Source: Gemmatales bacterium
Lineage (GTDB): Bacteria > Planctomycetota > Planctomycetia > Gemmatales > Gemmataceae
Direction: 5' to 3'
NCBI GenBank assembly: GCA_026004675.1
Contig: BPJP01000004.1
Location: 372,001 to 436,000, forward strand
Length of the DNA: 64,000 bases
The notes below the pieces were generated by a model. It saw nothing but the letters and a program-made list of their open reading frames with translations. It made no database searches and was not told where the DNA came from. The position numbers and the translations under genes are program-made. Position 1 is the first letter of the stretch, and each line of letters starts with the position of its first letter. Below, piece by piece: positions 27,019 to 37,146 of this stretch.

Positions 27019-29448
27019 TCATGTTTCTCGCGACGTTTTAGGCGCAGAAAGCGCTGCTTTGGCTTCCTTTGTACGCCATGCCTCCGGCCGGCCGTTGGCC
27101 AGCGACCTCCAGTAAGGCCTCTCGCCTTTTCGCTTCCTATCGATTCTAGCACCATGACCGTGCGAATCACTCTGAGGCGTTCGCTGTTAGGCAACTGGAT
27201 AGCAGCGAGGATGTGCTCGATTCGCTTGCGAGTCTCCAGCGTGAGGTTTTTATCCTTTCGTAGCTTCATCAGCAGTGGCTCTGCAACCTCACCAAGGTGA
27301 ATTAGTTTTTGCGTGGCCTGAACTCGAACCTGAAATTCGTCGGCTGAAAGCTTCTTGACTAAAGTCGCCAACTCTTGCGAATCGATCGTTGCGATGGGGC
27401 GAAAGGCTATTTCGCATAACTTGACGGCGTGATCTTTTAGGCCAACCAAACGCTGTGCTGCAAAAAGTGCGCGGTTAGGATCTTTGTCCTCTAAGGCTGA
27501 AAAAAGGGTTTCGCAATTCGATTCACCGTGAAACGGGTTTCGCTTGGAGTCCTGTAGCCACGATTCCCACAGCCTAATCCGGTAATCCTCGCCCGCTGCC
27601 GCATGGAGCGTGCCGGTCGATGCCAGAGTACGAACCGAGCACAATGGCGTGATCAAGGGTATGAACGAGCTTCCCAGAGGCGCATTCAAAAACGAGGATT
27701 CGCCCATTATTTGTTTCACATCGATGTGAGTCAAAAACCAACACAAACCGACCGTCATCAGAACAGCTCAAACACTCGATTCCGAGTGCGTGAAAAACTT
27801 CGCTTGATCGTACAAGTCGCGCATCAGAGAGATTGTAAAATCCAAGACTATACATACCTGGTTCAGAATGGGCACGGACAGCAACCGCAGTTCTGGCGCC
27901 GGTTAGGTAAGCCAGACGTTCATAGTGCTCATTCAGCCGAACCTGCGAGATACGCTTGCCAGCAAGTGCGTCATAGACAGCTAAAGTGGTCGAAGATTCC
28001 GCGACTTCCTCGACAAAAACCTTCGCCTGGTCACAGGGGGAAAAGCAGAACGAGTATGTTGCTGTCGGAACATCGAAGTGAGAAAGTTTTCGTTTTTTGT
28101 CTACATCCCAGATTTGAAACTGACTGCCGTCTCCGAGACGCGGACCTTTCGACACAGCGATGGCCATGAATCTCTTATCCGTCGACAATTCAAAATCGGT
28201 GACAGCTGTGCATGAGGCGAAGGTCGCGACTTCTTTACCATTCTCGATGTTTCTCAGACAAACTCCTTTGCTGGCAGAGACGAAGGCCAACACCTGTTCG
28301 GAAACGAAGGCCACATCTGTGTCGAAGTCGGCGTCTTGGAATGTGCACATCTGCGTTCGCGATTCAATGTCCCAAACACAAATTCGTCCTGTTTCGTCCG
28401 CCGAGGCCAGGCGCCTCGTGCTCGGGGAAAACGAGATCGAGCAAATCTCAGATAAATGACCGGAATTGTTGATGAGTTGTTGCAAATGATACAGTTGGAT
28501 GCGTTGCGGCGAGGCAACGGCAAGCCTTTCTTCGTTGTGTGATACCGCGATTGAGTTAATGTGATCACTAAAAATATGAGTAATCTTTTTGACTTCCTTA
28601 ATCATGCAAATGAAGGCGAGGGTATGATTTCCAACACTACAAATGATCCGCTTGTTTTTCGACAACCAGATAATATTTCGAACTTCCCCGCCTTCCTCGA
28701 GGGCGCAAAGCAGTTCGCCGGAATTCACCTGCCACATGTTAAGTTTGTTGTCTTTGCCTCCCGAAGCCAGCTGCTTGCCATCCGGTGAAAAAGCAATCGA
28801 TGCGACTCGCCCACGGTGTGCCAGGAAGTGCCGAACCAACTTGAAAGGCTTCGAGCGGTAAAAACGAACCGTTCCATCATTCCCTGCTGTTGCCAAAATG
28901 GACGCATCCGGTGTGAATTCCAAGGCGTGAACCGCCCCTTTGTGTGCCTTGCGCTTGCCGACGATTGTCTTTGTTGACAGATCAATCATGTGGACACGGC
29001 CGGTTTTATCGCCAACCGCCAGCAGATTGTTGTCCGAACCCGCTGCCAGAGCCGTAATCCATGAGTGGAACTCAAGCTTGGCTATTTGACTCCCCTTGGC
29101 AACGTTCCAAATGTGAACAGTGCCGTTTTCGGTTCCGGAAAACAACAACGTGCCATCGCCGGAAAAAGCGACGGAGGTCAGGTAACCGTCGCCGGCGCGA
29201 CACCGCTGAATGATCCGCGCGGACTCCGTGTTCACGATTTCAATGGGTTTTTCTATCGGTCCGTCCGCTGTTTTACCGCCGATTGCGAGCAACGGCTTGT
29301 TCGGCGCATGCGCAAGAACAAGTCGGTTCTCTCCAGGACGCCAGAAACACGGCTGCGCGCGCCCCAAATAGCCGACGACTTCCGACGCTGGCGATGCTAG
29401 ATTGCTCACCAGAAAAAACCCGCAAAGCAAAGGAGCTTTCCGCCACAT
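27019..29448 (-). pseudogene. WD40-3: secreted WD40 beta-propeller with HEAT-like tail, frameshifted near the end
   Basis: The ATG at 29446-29448 starts a signal peptide (MWRKAPLLCGFFLVSNLASPAS), 18 bases after the SP3 stop. About ten WD40 blades follow (AHKGAVHALEFTPDASILATAGNDGTVRFY; AHRGRVASIAFSPDGKQLASGG). The frame open to 27574 then shifts near 27640; the next frame reads SVRTLASTGTLHAAAGEDYRIRLWE, the last blade, then the tail ELATLVKKLSADEFQVRVQATQKLIHLG. Two more shifts near 27105 lead to SLANGRPEAWRTKEAKAAL and a stop at 27019. All three are consistent with single extra bases, so the gene may be intact in the organism. SP2 begins only 33 bases further on. Confidence 0.75.
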
Positions 29449-29466
29449 CGCCTGACCCTCTTCTGG

Positions 29467-32400
29467 CTAGCCCAAGAAACTGACGAAAGTTCGACCAAAG
29501 TTGAAGGCGCGCCTTCCAAACACACCCTGCTCGACCGGAGAATGCAGTGAGTGGATTTGTTTCGTGTTCAGCGGGTCTTTCTTCTGTTGCTTGAAAACGC
29601 CTTCGAGTGCCTTCGCTGCGTCTTTAAACCCGTCTGCCATGTCGTTTATGCGCTGCGATTCAAAATTCTTGCCTTTCAGCGGCTTGGTCAGTGCTTGAGC
29701 CAACATCTTACCGGTCTTGGCAAGTTCCGCATTCCCGAACGCCTTCTTGTAGTTCGCCGTATCGACGAATATGTAACTATACTCAAAAATCCCATTCGCG
29801 AATTTGCTGTCTTCCATAGCTTTCTTGAGTGCCTCAAATCTTTGCACGTCAGAAAATGTCGCTTTATTCTTTTCAGGCGGCTGATTCGCCGTGAAACCCT
29901 GCATCTTCCTGACAAGGGAAAACACAATCGCGACATCCGGAACGAAACGCCGGTCAAAATCCGGTCCGCCGAGCTGATCCGGGAAAGATCGCGAGTTCTT
30001 GCCTATTTTCAAGACATCGGCAATGAATTTTTGCGGAGGAGCGTCCTTGCCACGGACATCGCTAAGGTGTATTTTGCCATCGCGTGTCACGACAAAAGTA
30101 TCAATGCGGTTGAGTTGGACGAAGAATCCTTGCCGGGGGCGATTCTTTGTCGGATAGATGATATTGATGCTGTAGTCGTAGCCTGCTCGTGCGCCGTTAG
30201 CAACCGTGAATCTGGGTGCGGTTCGGTTCTTGTATCCGTAGTTGCTGATTTGCGCATCAGCAAATGCCGTTGAATTGAGTGCCGAGACAAGGATCGATTC
30301 GGCTTCACCCGAAAGCTTCTTAATGAAGGTTTCAAGCCGTTTGGCAGCCTTGCTGCTATCGTCGACTTCGAAAAACGCTCTGGCTTTCTCCAATTTCTTA
30401 GTCAAAGATTCAGCTTGTCCCAGTGCCAACTCTCCCGCCGACGCCAGTTCCCTGACGTCATTGATTAAGTCCTCAAGGACAGGCGGGGAATTCAGGAAAG
30501 GTCTGAAATCGACGAGATCCGAGATGCGGTTTCCTTGTCCAGTCGGATTTTGAAGAGGATGAAATGGGCCAGTAAAACTTCCCCACCAATTATTCTCCGC
30601 CCGGACGATGGAAGACGTCGAATTGGAAATGCCAAAAGCGTTGCCAGCGATCTCATTTTTCCCGCCACTTGCCCCCAAACCAGTGATGTTGGATCGATTC
30701 AGGTCGCCCAAGTCGGCCACTGCATTATTCTGCACCACCAGGCCAAAATCATTACTTGCAATAATCGAACCGTCGATTCTGGCTTTACCTCCGCTTAAAT
30801 CAATTCCCACACGCGTTTGCACGATGGCTCCGGACTGAATTCTCAATGATGGTATTGTTGAATCCGATAAATTTGAATCCAGTACGCTGACGCCGGCAGT
30901 TGTCCGGTTTCCCGATGCATCAGTCCTTCCAATGATCAGATTTTCGTCGAGAACGGCTTGCGTCCCAATTGTATCTCCTGGATTGACGGACCAGTGACAA
31001 ACCAACGTCAGCGGCTGCAACAAAACTGTTGTTAAGGACCAGCGATGCTCCATCTTGCAAAATAATTCCATTTTTCGCATCGAACAGCATCAAATTCTCG
31101 ATCATCGCCCGGCTACCAGTGGCAAACACACCTGTATCGCCGCCGGCCATCACATTGTCGATTAATTTGGCTTCGCTTTTATCTAGGATAAGGTGAATAT
31201 GGTTGTTACCAAACTCGTTGGCGTCGATTGTTGAAAACGATATACCACTTGTTAGGTTGTACAACGCGAAATCGTTGTTGCGAAAGTCATTTCGAAACAC
31301 TTCGGTCGAATCACTGATAAAGTTGAACAACCCGAAGTCGTTGTTGAAAATTTTGTTGCCGGTGACGATCGAGTCGGGCGTCTGCTGGATGAAGATGCTG
31401 ACGTCGGCATCGGAGAGTTCGGTCTTATCGGCGACTTCAACGCCTGGGCCGGCCTGGAAGAGCAACACGCTCGTCGACGCGAAGGTGCCCGGCGTAAAGT
31501 GATGCGTGGAGATGGTGTTGTTTGCCACCAGGCCGGTCGCGCCGCGGCTCAGTTGCAACCGCGTTTTGGGCGATAATATTGGTACTGATGCCGGTGAACA
31601 TGCTGTTGGTGACGCTGCCGGTCGACCCTGTGCCGTCAATCACGACGCCGCCCTTTTGGTAGCCCGACATCATGACATCGTCGAGGAAGGCGTGGCCGAC
31701 CTGATTGAGCGACTGCGAGCCGGCGCGGACGCCGATGCCGCGCTGGGGCGCCGGTCAAGGGATCGTCGCGGATGTCGACGACGCTGCTGCGTTGCAGGTT
31801 CAAAGTGGCGTCACCATAAACGAGGATGCCGTAGACCAAGCCGTCGGCCGGGCCGCTCACCGTAAGGTCCTTCAGCGTCACCGTGGCGCCGTTTCTGATC
31901 GTCACGATTGCAGATTGGTTAAATAGGGCATCGTTGGTGAGCGTGGACGGCGCCCTGGATGACCGTCGCACCTTTGCCGGCGCCGACAAGCGTGATGTCC
32001 TTGTCGATGACGACTTGTTCGGTGAATGTCCCGGAGATGGGAATTTCTTCGCCGGGGGCCGCGTTGTTGATCTTCAGTTGCAGCGGGCCGATTTGCGGTC
32101 CCGGAGCGACGGCCTGGACCGACGCGAACAAAGCTGCCGGCGCCTGGCTGGCAGTCGCGGCATCGGTAAAACGGCACAGCCGATCCAGGCGAAGCAGGTG
32201 CGCTGTTGACTGCGGTTTGAGTCAAAGCGGGCGCCGATGCCGTTGTACCGGGCACGCCGTTTTGAAAGAGCATCGCATTGACCAAGGCCGACTGCTGTGC
32301 GGACGGAAGACTGGCAAGTGCCTCGTTCAACGCCTGACTGCCATCGCCGCCGCCGCCGCTGGAAGGCGGAATCATCGGCTGATTGGCCGTGTCGATTGAT

Positions 32401-32707
32401 CCGCTGGCCGCGCCGCCCTGGCCGCCGGCCTGCATCGGCACGCTTGAAACATTCGCTGCCTGTTGGCTCGCGGTATCCACAGAGTGATCCTGCGGCTGCT
32501 CGGCAACAAACGCGGCGTTAGTATCGATCGGATCGGCCAAAGGGATTGTTGAAAGGAGGACTTTCGACCGGGCCGGCACTCGGCCAAAACCCGGCTTTCG
32601 AGTTCTTCAAGTATGAGCCGAACTCTCAAATCCCGGCGTCGAGGGGAAGGGTGGGACTTTTGAGACAACCCGACAAAGGTGCGGAACCAAGAATCCTTGG
32701 GCGTCAT
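29467..32707 (-). pseudogene. SP3: full-length LEPR-XLL-like beta-helix surface protein, several frameshifts in the 5' half
   Basis: The only SP in the array with a complete start: ATG at 32705-32707 with AGGGGA upstream, then a basic N-terminus and LILEELESRVLA at residues 31-42. That matches the LEPR-XLL-type signature that opens many planctomycete giant extracellular proteins. Next come a Gly/Ser/Gln-rich stretch, an Ig/beta segment (EEIPISGTFTEQVVIDKDITLVGAG) and right-handed beta-helix repeats (NKIFNNDFGLFNFISDSTEVFRNDFRNND; SNDFGLVVQNNAVAD), then ENNWWGSF, a helical stretch (SAGELALGQAESLTKKLEKA) and a C-terminal domain of ~300 residues with no recognised motif. The last 537 residues are uninterrupted; at least five one-base shifts lie between 31000 and 32580. 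Confidence 0.75.
31314..31383. repeat. 70-base perfect direct repeat (copy 2)
   Basis: Second copy of the repeat at 26916-26985, lying inside the beta-helix coding region of SP3. Sequence on both sides of the two copies is unrelated or diverged. Confidence 0.9.
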
Positions 32708-32788
32708 GGCGATCCCCTACCAAGAGGAGTTTTCAGGTTCGGCTACGATTAGAACGCCGGGGCCAGGGAGTTGCAAGGAGAAAAATAA

Positions 32789-33129
32789 ATGGCTGGTTCG
32801 CCAAAGTTTTGAAGGGGGAACAAAAGCCGAGTTGATTGACGCCCCGAAGCAAGCCATTCTCGGCGAATTCCTTCGCTCTCACGTTCTGAGCCGACCGGAC
32901 GTGAAACCGGCGACGCTGGAATTATGGCAGCAACCGTGTCGAAACTTGGGCCGAGTTTTTCGGCGACGACAAGCCGTTGCGAGATATTACGCCAGGCGAT
33001 TGCGACGACTTCAAGGCATGGCTTCTGACCCAAGGTTTGGCCCCGGCCACGATTGCCAAACGGTTGTCATTCGCTCGCACATTTGCTTGCGAGGCTGCGA
33101 ATTTCCGCAGACCGTTGCTCGCTGACTGA
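32789..33129 (+). pseudogene. Remnant of a tyrosine recombinase (N-terminal core-binding domain only)
   Basis: The ATG at 32789 has AAGGAG in front but meets a stop after seven codons. Further on, one frame gives FLRSHVLSRPDVKPATLELWQQ and, after removing one G near 32945, AEFFGDDKPLRDITPGDCDDFKAWLLTQGLAPATIAKRLSFARTFA. This is the SAM-like core-binding domain of phage-type integrases. It ends at 33127-33129 with no trace of the catalytic R-H-R-Y domain, so it cannot recombine DNA. It is divergent from SP3 with about 80 bases between the starts, and abuts another SP remnant on its right. Confidence 0.75.
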
Positions 33130-33177
33130 GCAACGGCGTGAGCTATCTCATGGACGACCGTTTTTTGGGCGTGGGTC
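33130..33177 (-). pseudogene. SP5: very short remnant of a surface-protein metalloprotease-like end
   Basis: Directly after the stop of the gene at 33178, the minus strand encodes KTVVHEIAHAVAQS, which matches DTVVHEVAHAVARS near the end of SP4 at 11 of 14 positions, including the HExxH core. Similarity stops at the boundary with the recombinase remnant. It is too short to function and is recorded as evidence of another lost SP copy. Confidence 0.5.
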
Positions 33178-34266
33178 TCACCCGCCCTCGTGATAAGGCA
33201 CAAGGATATAGCCTCCCTTCAACGGTTCCCACGCACCTTTGACTTGCGTCGCTACGGAATGCATACAATCTCGAATTGTCCAGTCTAACGGGCAAAGAGT
33301 GACTTCCCGATTCAGCAACGACGGCGCGGCTTGCAACTGGATGCCGAGGTCGTTCGACAGGTCGTTCAGCATAATGCCGAGAAGTTTTGTTTGTTCGCGA
33401 TGGTTGTTGCCAATCAGCCAGTCGAGTCTTTTGTCATTGATTGCTCCAGGATCAACAAAACCGAGCAAACCGGCTATTTGTCTTTGCAGTGCGTCTTCAT
33501 GATTGCCGCCGGTCAGTGCCGGGTAGGTGGATGTACTATGCCGCCAATAGAAATCGGCCAAGGCCGAGAGAATAGCGCGGCGATAGCCTGTCTTTGGAAA
33601 ACGTTCCAAAATGTCGGTTAGGCGGGTAGGATCGCAGCCGTGACCTCGTTCAAGGAAGCGACGAATGTCAGCCTTTTTCAGAAGATGGAACACGCGCTTG
33701 TCGCCGCCCTGCGGCGCCTTGATGTGCACGCGCACCAGCGCCGTGTGGCGATCCGACGCTTTGGCGAAGGGCGGGTGACCGATTCGGACAAACCAGGTTC
33801 CCTCACGGTCGAATAACAGACTATCATCGACAGAGTTGACTAGCAAGAGTTTCAGATGGATGTGGCGCTCCTCATTCGGCGCTAGTGTGTCCAAAAGCGA
33901 CATCAAATGAGCGCGACCCCATATGTCGACGCCGATTCGGTAGCAACTGAGGATGCGAGTTTTACATTGCGGCGACCAGAAATTGACTCCGTCTCTGGAC
34001 ACCGCCACTGCGAAATTTTCAGAGGGGAGTCGGTAGCGGAGGTCGACCATCGCGGAACACCGACCGCTATTCATCAGCCGCACGTTCAAGGAGACAGGTT
34101 CGCCAATTAGGAAAGTCTGCCTTTCAGCCTCAACGCTCAGTATAATTGGCGAGCTGGCCGATTTGTTGCGAACGGTCGCGACAGCGTTGGGTACGTTTTC
34201 GAGTGGCACGCTTCCCTGAATGGCCATTAATCCACCAATCAAAAACAAGGCGGAGATTCTCGCCAT
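33178..34266 (-). CDS. Secreted partner protein downstream of SP4, unknown family (362 aa)
   Basis: Starts 18 bases after the SP4 stop, in the position that WD40 genes occupy behind other SP genes. The N-terminus is a signal peptide (ARISALFLIGGLMAIQGS). Residues ~40-180 look like an Ig-type domain (ILSVEAERQTFLIGEPVSLNVRLMNSG; TWFVRIGHPPF). A helical middle part follows, and the last ~60 residues (LGIQLQAAPSLLNREVTLCPLDWTIRDCMHSVA...GYILVPY) resemble the STN/secretin N-domain pattern. It is predicted to be periplasmic or extracellular. There is no enzyme motif. The frame is intact, unlike most neighbours. Confidence 0.72.
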   Translation of the reverse strand: MARISALFLIGGLMAIQGSVPLENVPNAVATVRNKSASSPIILSVEAERQTFLIGEPVSLNVRLMNSGRCSAMVDLRYRLPSENFAVAVSRDGVNFWSPQCKTRILSCYRIGVDIWGRAHLMSLLDTLAPNEERHIHLKLLLVNSVDDSLLFDREGTWFVRIGHPPFAKASDRHTALVRVHIKAPQGGDKRVFHLLKKADIRRFLERGHGCDPTRLTDILERFPKTGYRRAILSALADFYWRHSTSTYPALTGGNHEDALQRQIAGLLGFVDPGAINDKRLDWLIGNNHREQTKLLGIMLNDLSNDLGIQLQAAPSLLNREVTLCPLDWTIRDCMHSVATQVKGAWEPLKGGYILVPYHEGG

Positions 34267-34284
34267 GATAATTCCTCCGTCAAA

Positions 34285-36858
34285 TCAACTCAGCGGTTTG
34301 GGTGACGATCGAATAAGAGCGATGTATTTGGGAAGATAAATGCTAAGTCCAGCTTTGAACTTCTTGATGCTTGGCATAGGCGCACCGAGCTCGGCACCGG
34401 CCAAAGTGACCGGATGGTCGCCGGAACGGGCAACCGCGTGTGCAACTTCATGCACAACCGTATCCTGCTCAAGCAATTTGACATCAACCTTTATCTGGGC
34501 AGCGATATCTCGGACAACTTCCTTGTAGATAAAGGCGCCATGTCCGATTTCAGGTGGTTGGCCCTTCGGCCCTTCGGCGAGGAATTCGCCAGTCGTTGTA
34601 CTGCCTTCTCCCCGGTCTGGGTCAGCGTCTTCCGAAGTTGGACCTTGAAATGCGCCTACAACGTAAGCAACCCAGAAATTGTCGGCGTTCAAGTTGCGCG
34701 AATCCCAGAATCGAGCGGACAAAGCCTTGCCCGCGTCAAATTCAAGATTCAAACTGAACGTAGCGTCGTCGTCGGTAGTCGACGTATTGCCAATCGTTTT
34801 CAAGAAATCGACATGGACGTACGCTGGCCTCATAGCTTCGGCCAAAGTGCTTGTGTCCGGCGCTTGGACTTGCTCGCCGTCCTTGCGCACGTCATCATCT
34901 ACAAGAGTAAATGCCCTGCCCTGAATCGGCCGAACATTGCCAATATTTTTAACACGTAGGACCAACCTATTCCCGACGAAATTACTGTCGATCACGTCAA
35001 AGACTCGCTGCCGTCCGCCGACATCCTGCGTGAATTTGCCACCTTGGAATCGATTAACGTTACCGACTTGCTCTCGGTCTTGAAATACGACATCGGTCAA
35101 AATTGTCGTTTGTTGCTTTGATTTGTCTGGATCGGCAAATACTCGAACCGTTTGTCCGCGTACCGTGTTGCCCGCGACTCGGCCCATGTCATCCACTTCC
35201 ACATACAGCCGCCGCCAGACGGTCAGCACTTTGCTGGCGTATTTGTCCGGCTGCTGCATCTCGCGGTCCTTGATCGGCTTCGACAAGTCCTGGTTGTCGT
35301 GCGTGATCTTCTGCTTGTTGATATTGCGCTCAGCGACCGTCGCGCCTTGGTTCAAAGCGGCATCGTTGTTGGCGTAGGCGAAGTTCAGGATTTGCGAGTC
35401 GCCGTTGGCGACGATACGAATATTATCGCCAGGCTGCATGGGGACTTGGAAGGTAAATTCTCCCGTTTTGTCGGCGAATTCCTTTTCCAAGACCTCGCCG
35501 ACAACTTTTTTCCCGTTGTTGGCGTCGGGGAGAAATTTGCCGGTCGGATTGGCGCTGTCGCGATTGTCCCCCTGCGGCGCCGTTCCGGGATTGCCCGCAT
35601 CATTGCTGTCGACGGGGCCTTCCTCGAAAGAGGGGTCGTCAACGTCGAACGCTTTGAAGAATACCTTTACCGGCTCAACCGGTTTCACCGACAACGTTAC
35701 TTTCACGCCCACCGTGTTGCGCGGGTTGGCCTCGACCTGGCCGTTGACAAGACGGGCGCCGGGAAACACGCGCAACCCACCACGCACCAGCTCTTGCGGG
35801 TTTTCCTTCGATGCGTCCTGGACAAAGTTCGGATCCTTGTCGAGCGTGTTATCGTCATTGACGCTGTTGCCACGGCCGACCCATTCGATGGATTTCAGGC
35901 CGAGGACGGTGATCTTTACGTCGTCCTGTTCTTTGGTTTCCGAATGAGTCATGCGCAGAATGGTGAACGGACTCTCGTCGGTGTGTTCGGTCACCCCTTC
36001 GACCCAAAGTGTTTTGACGAACACATTGCCTACCTTTTCAAACTCTTCGGCGACCTTTAGCGGCGTTCCCGCGTCGTAGCGCGTTCTCGGCTCACCCTTG
36101 TCCACAAATCGAGTGCCGCTGGTCCAGAACCGGACATGAAAGTTGGGGTCGTTGCCGCGGTCCGGCTCACGTTTGCCGTCCGGGGACAACGGCACGAGAC
36201 TGATTGTGCCCTTGTTGGTCTTCGACACCAACTTGATTCTCACGAGCTCGTTGTCCGTGATCCCCTCAATGCGGGTATCCTTATTGTCGTAGACGCCGTC
36301 AAGGTCGTCGTCGTCCAGATCGACCCACGTTTGCGCGTGCTCGACCTGAGTCTGGTTAGGGTCGATGACTTCGGCTCGGAAAATCTGCAGATCGATGTTC
36401 TCTGCCTTCGGCGCCGGCGGCTTCCCCTTCGCAACCTGCAATCCTCCCAACACCGTCTCGTTGTCAAACGCCGCCGTCAGGTTCACCATACCAGGTTTGG
36501 TATTCGCCAGGAACAGCGTTTCGGCCGTGCGATTGATGAGCGGATTCGTGACCGCCGTCTGCTTCTTGACTTCCAAACTGCCGCGGTCGGTTGTAAACGT
36601 CACGACCAACGGCAGGCCGCCCACTGGCGGGCTGTTGTCAAAATGCGGCCCGGCCGACGTATCTTCGCCCAAGTTGTTGCTCAATAAGTCGGCTGTGATG
36701 GTCGATGTCGATTTCTTCCCCGGCTTGATCACATCCGGCGTCGCCGTCAACGTCAGCACGAGCCAACGCGTTGGAATCAGGTTGCTGGTTGTATCGCTCC
36801 CCGCCCCATTTGGCCCGGCGTTGGAACCCCACCAGTTGTTCTCCGCATCGAACGTCTG
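34285..36858 (-). CDS. SP4: 5'-truncated surface protein with HExxH near the C-terminus
   Basis: An open frame of more than 820 residues. Homology to the SP family begins at about 36858 with TFDAENNWWGSNAGPNGAGSD; the first ATG in frame is at 36759 inside a domain (MLTLTATPDVIKPG), so the real N-terminus is missing. It contains Ig-like and calcium-binding-like acidic segments (DLDDDDLDGVYDNKDTRI; DVDDPSFEEGPVDSND) and ends with VVHEVAHAVARSGDHP about 50 residues before the stop, a zinc-peptidase-like HExxH without a visible Met-turn. The 5' end is joined to the start of an unrelated WD40 gene, offset by one frame across a run of seven A. Whether it is expressed is uncertain. It is paired with the gene ending at 33178. 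Confidence 0.7.
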   Translation of the reverse strand, partial: QTFDAENNWWGSNAGPNGAGSDTTSNLIPTRWLVLTLTATPDVIKPGKKSTSTITADLLSNNLGEDTSAGPHFDNSPPVGGLPLVVTFTTDRGSLEVKKQTAVTNPLINRTAETLFLANTKPGMVNLTAAFDNETVLGGLQVAKGKPPAPKAENIDLQIFRAEVIDPNQTQVEHAQTWVDLDDDDLDGVYDNKDTRIEGITDNELVRIKLVSKTNKGTISLVPLSPDGKREPDRGNDPNFHVRFWTSGTRFVDKGEPRTRYDAGTPLKVAEEFEKVGNVFVKTLWVEGVTEHTDESPFTILRMTHSETKEQDDVKITVLGLKSIEWVGRGNSVNDDNTLDKDPNFVQDASKENPQELVRGGLRVFPGARLVNGQVEANPRNTVGVKVTLSVKPVEPVKVFFKAFDVDDPSFEEGPVDSNDAGNPGTAPQGDNRDSANPTGKFLPDANNGKKVVGEVLEKEFADKTGEFTFQVPMQPGDNIRIVANGDSQILNFAYANNDAALNQGATVAERNINKQKITHDNQDLSKPIKDREMQQPDKYASKVLTVWRRLYVEVDDMGRVAGNTVRGQTVRVFADPDKSKQQTTILTDVVFQDREQVGNVNRFQGGKFTQDVGGRQRVFDVIDSNFVGNRLVLRVKNIGNVRPIQGRAFTLVDDDVRKDGEQVQAPDTSTLAEAMRPAYVHVDFLKTIGNTSTTDDDATFSLNLEFDAGKALSARFWDSRNLNADNFWVAYVVGAFQGPTSEDADPDRGEGSTTTGEFLAEGPKGQPPEIGHGAFIYKEVVRDIAAQIKVDVKLLEQDTVVHEVAHAVARSGDHPVTLAGAELGAPMPSIKKFKAGLSIYLPKYIALIRSSPKPLS
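36420..36856. repeat. Diverged ~440-base direct repeat (copy 2)
   Basis: Partner of the repeat at about 26170-26607. Its right edge coincides with the junction between SP4 and the WD40-4 fragment, marking the end of the SP-derived sequence. Confidence 0.8.
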
Positions 36859-37007
36859 ACCACACCAGTTTTTTTCGCGTCCGGCGTGAAGGCGACGTAG
36901 CGAACGGGCCCCTTGCCGCTAATCGACTGGACGCAAGCCCATTCCTTTTGAAAGAGAGGCGTGCTCGTCGCCAAGCCGATAACCGATGCGAGAAAAAATG
37001 CTCCCAT
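36857..37007 (-). pseudogene. WD40-4: 5' fragment of a secreted WD40 gene
   Basis: The ATG at 37005-37007 follows GGGAG by eight bases and encodes a signal peptide (GAFFLASVIGLATSTP), then QSISGKGPVRYVAFTPDAKK, the first WD40 blade. The WD40 sequence stops at the junction with SP4. Only about 50 codons survive. It may supply a start and signal to SP4 if a frameshift at the A-run is corrected or bypassed, but that is speculation. Confidence 0.6.
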
Positions 37008-37146
37008 GTTGGTGTCTCCCATGCCTATTTCTCGGCTTTGGCACCATGCCGGCGATTCCAACCGATCAAGGATAGTCTCCCCGGCTGCCGACATGCGGCG
37101 GACAGCACCATGGCTGCCGTCCTTGACGCCCTGCCGTAAACACTCT

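Noticed and set aside
26000-36900. CRISPR-like or integron-like array suggested by repeats in the surface-protein region.
   Set aside because: The repeats are few, long, coding, and unequally spaced; there are no short spacers, attC-like hairpins or a functional integrase.
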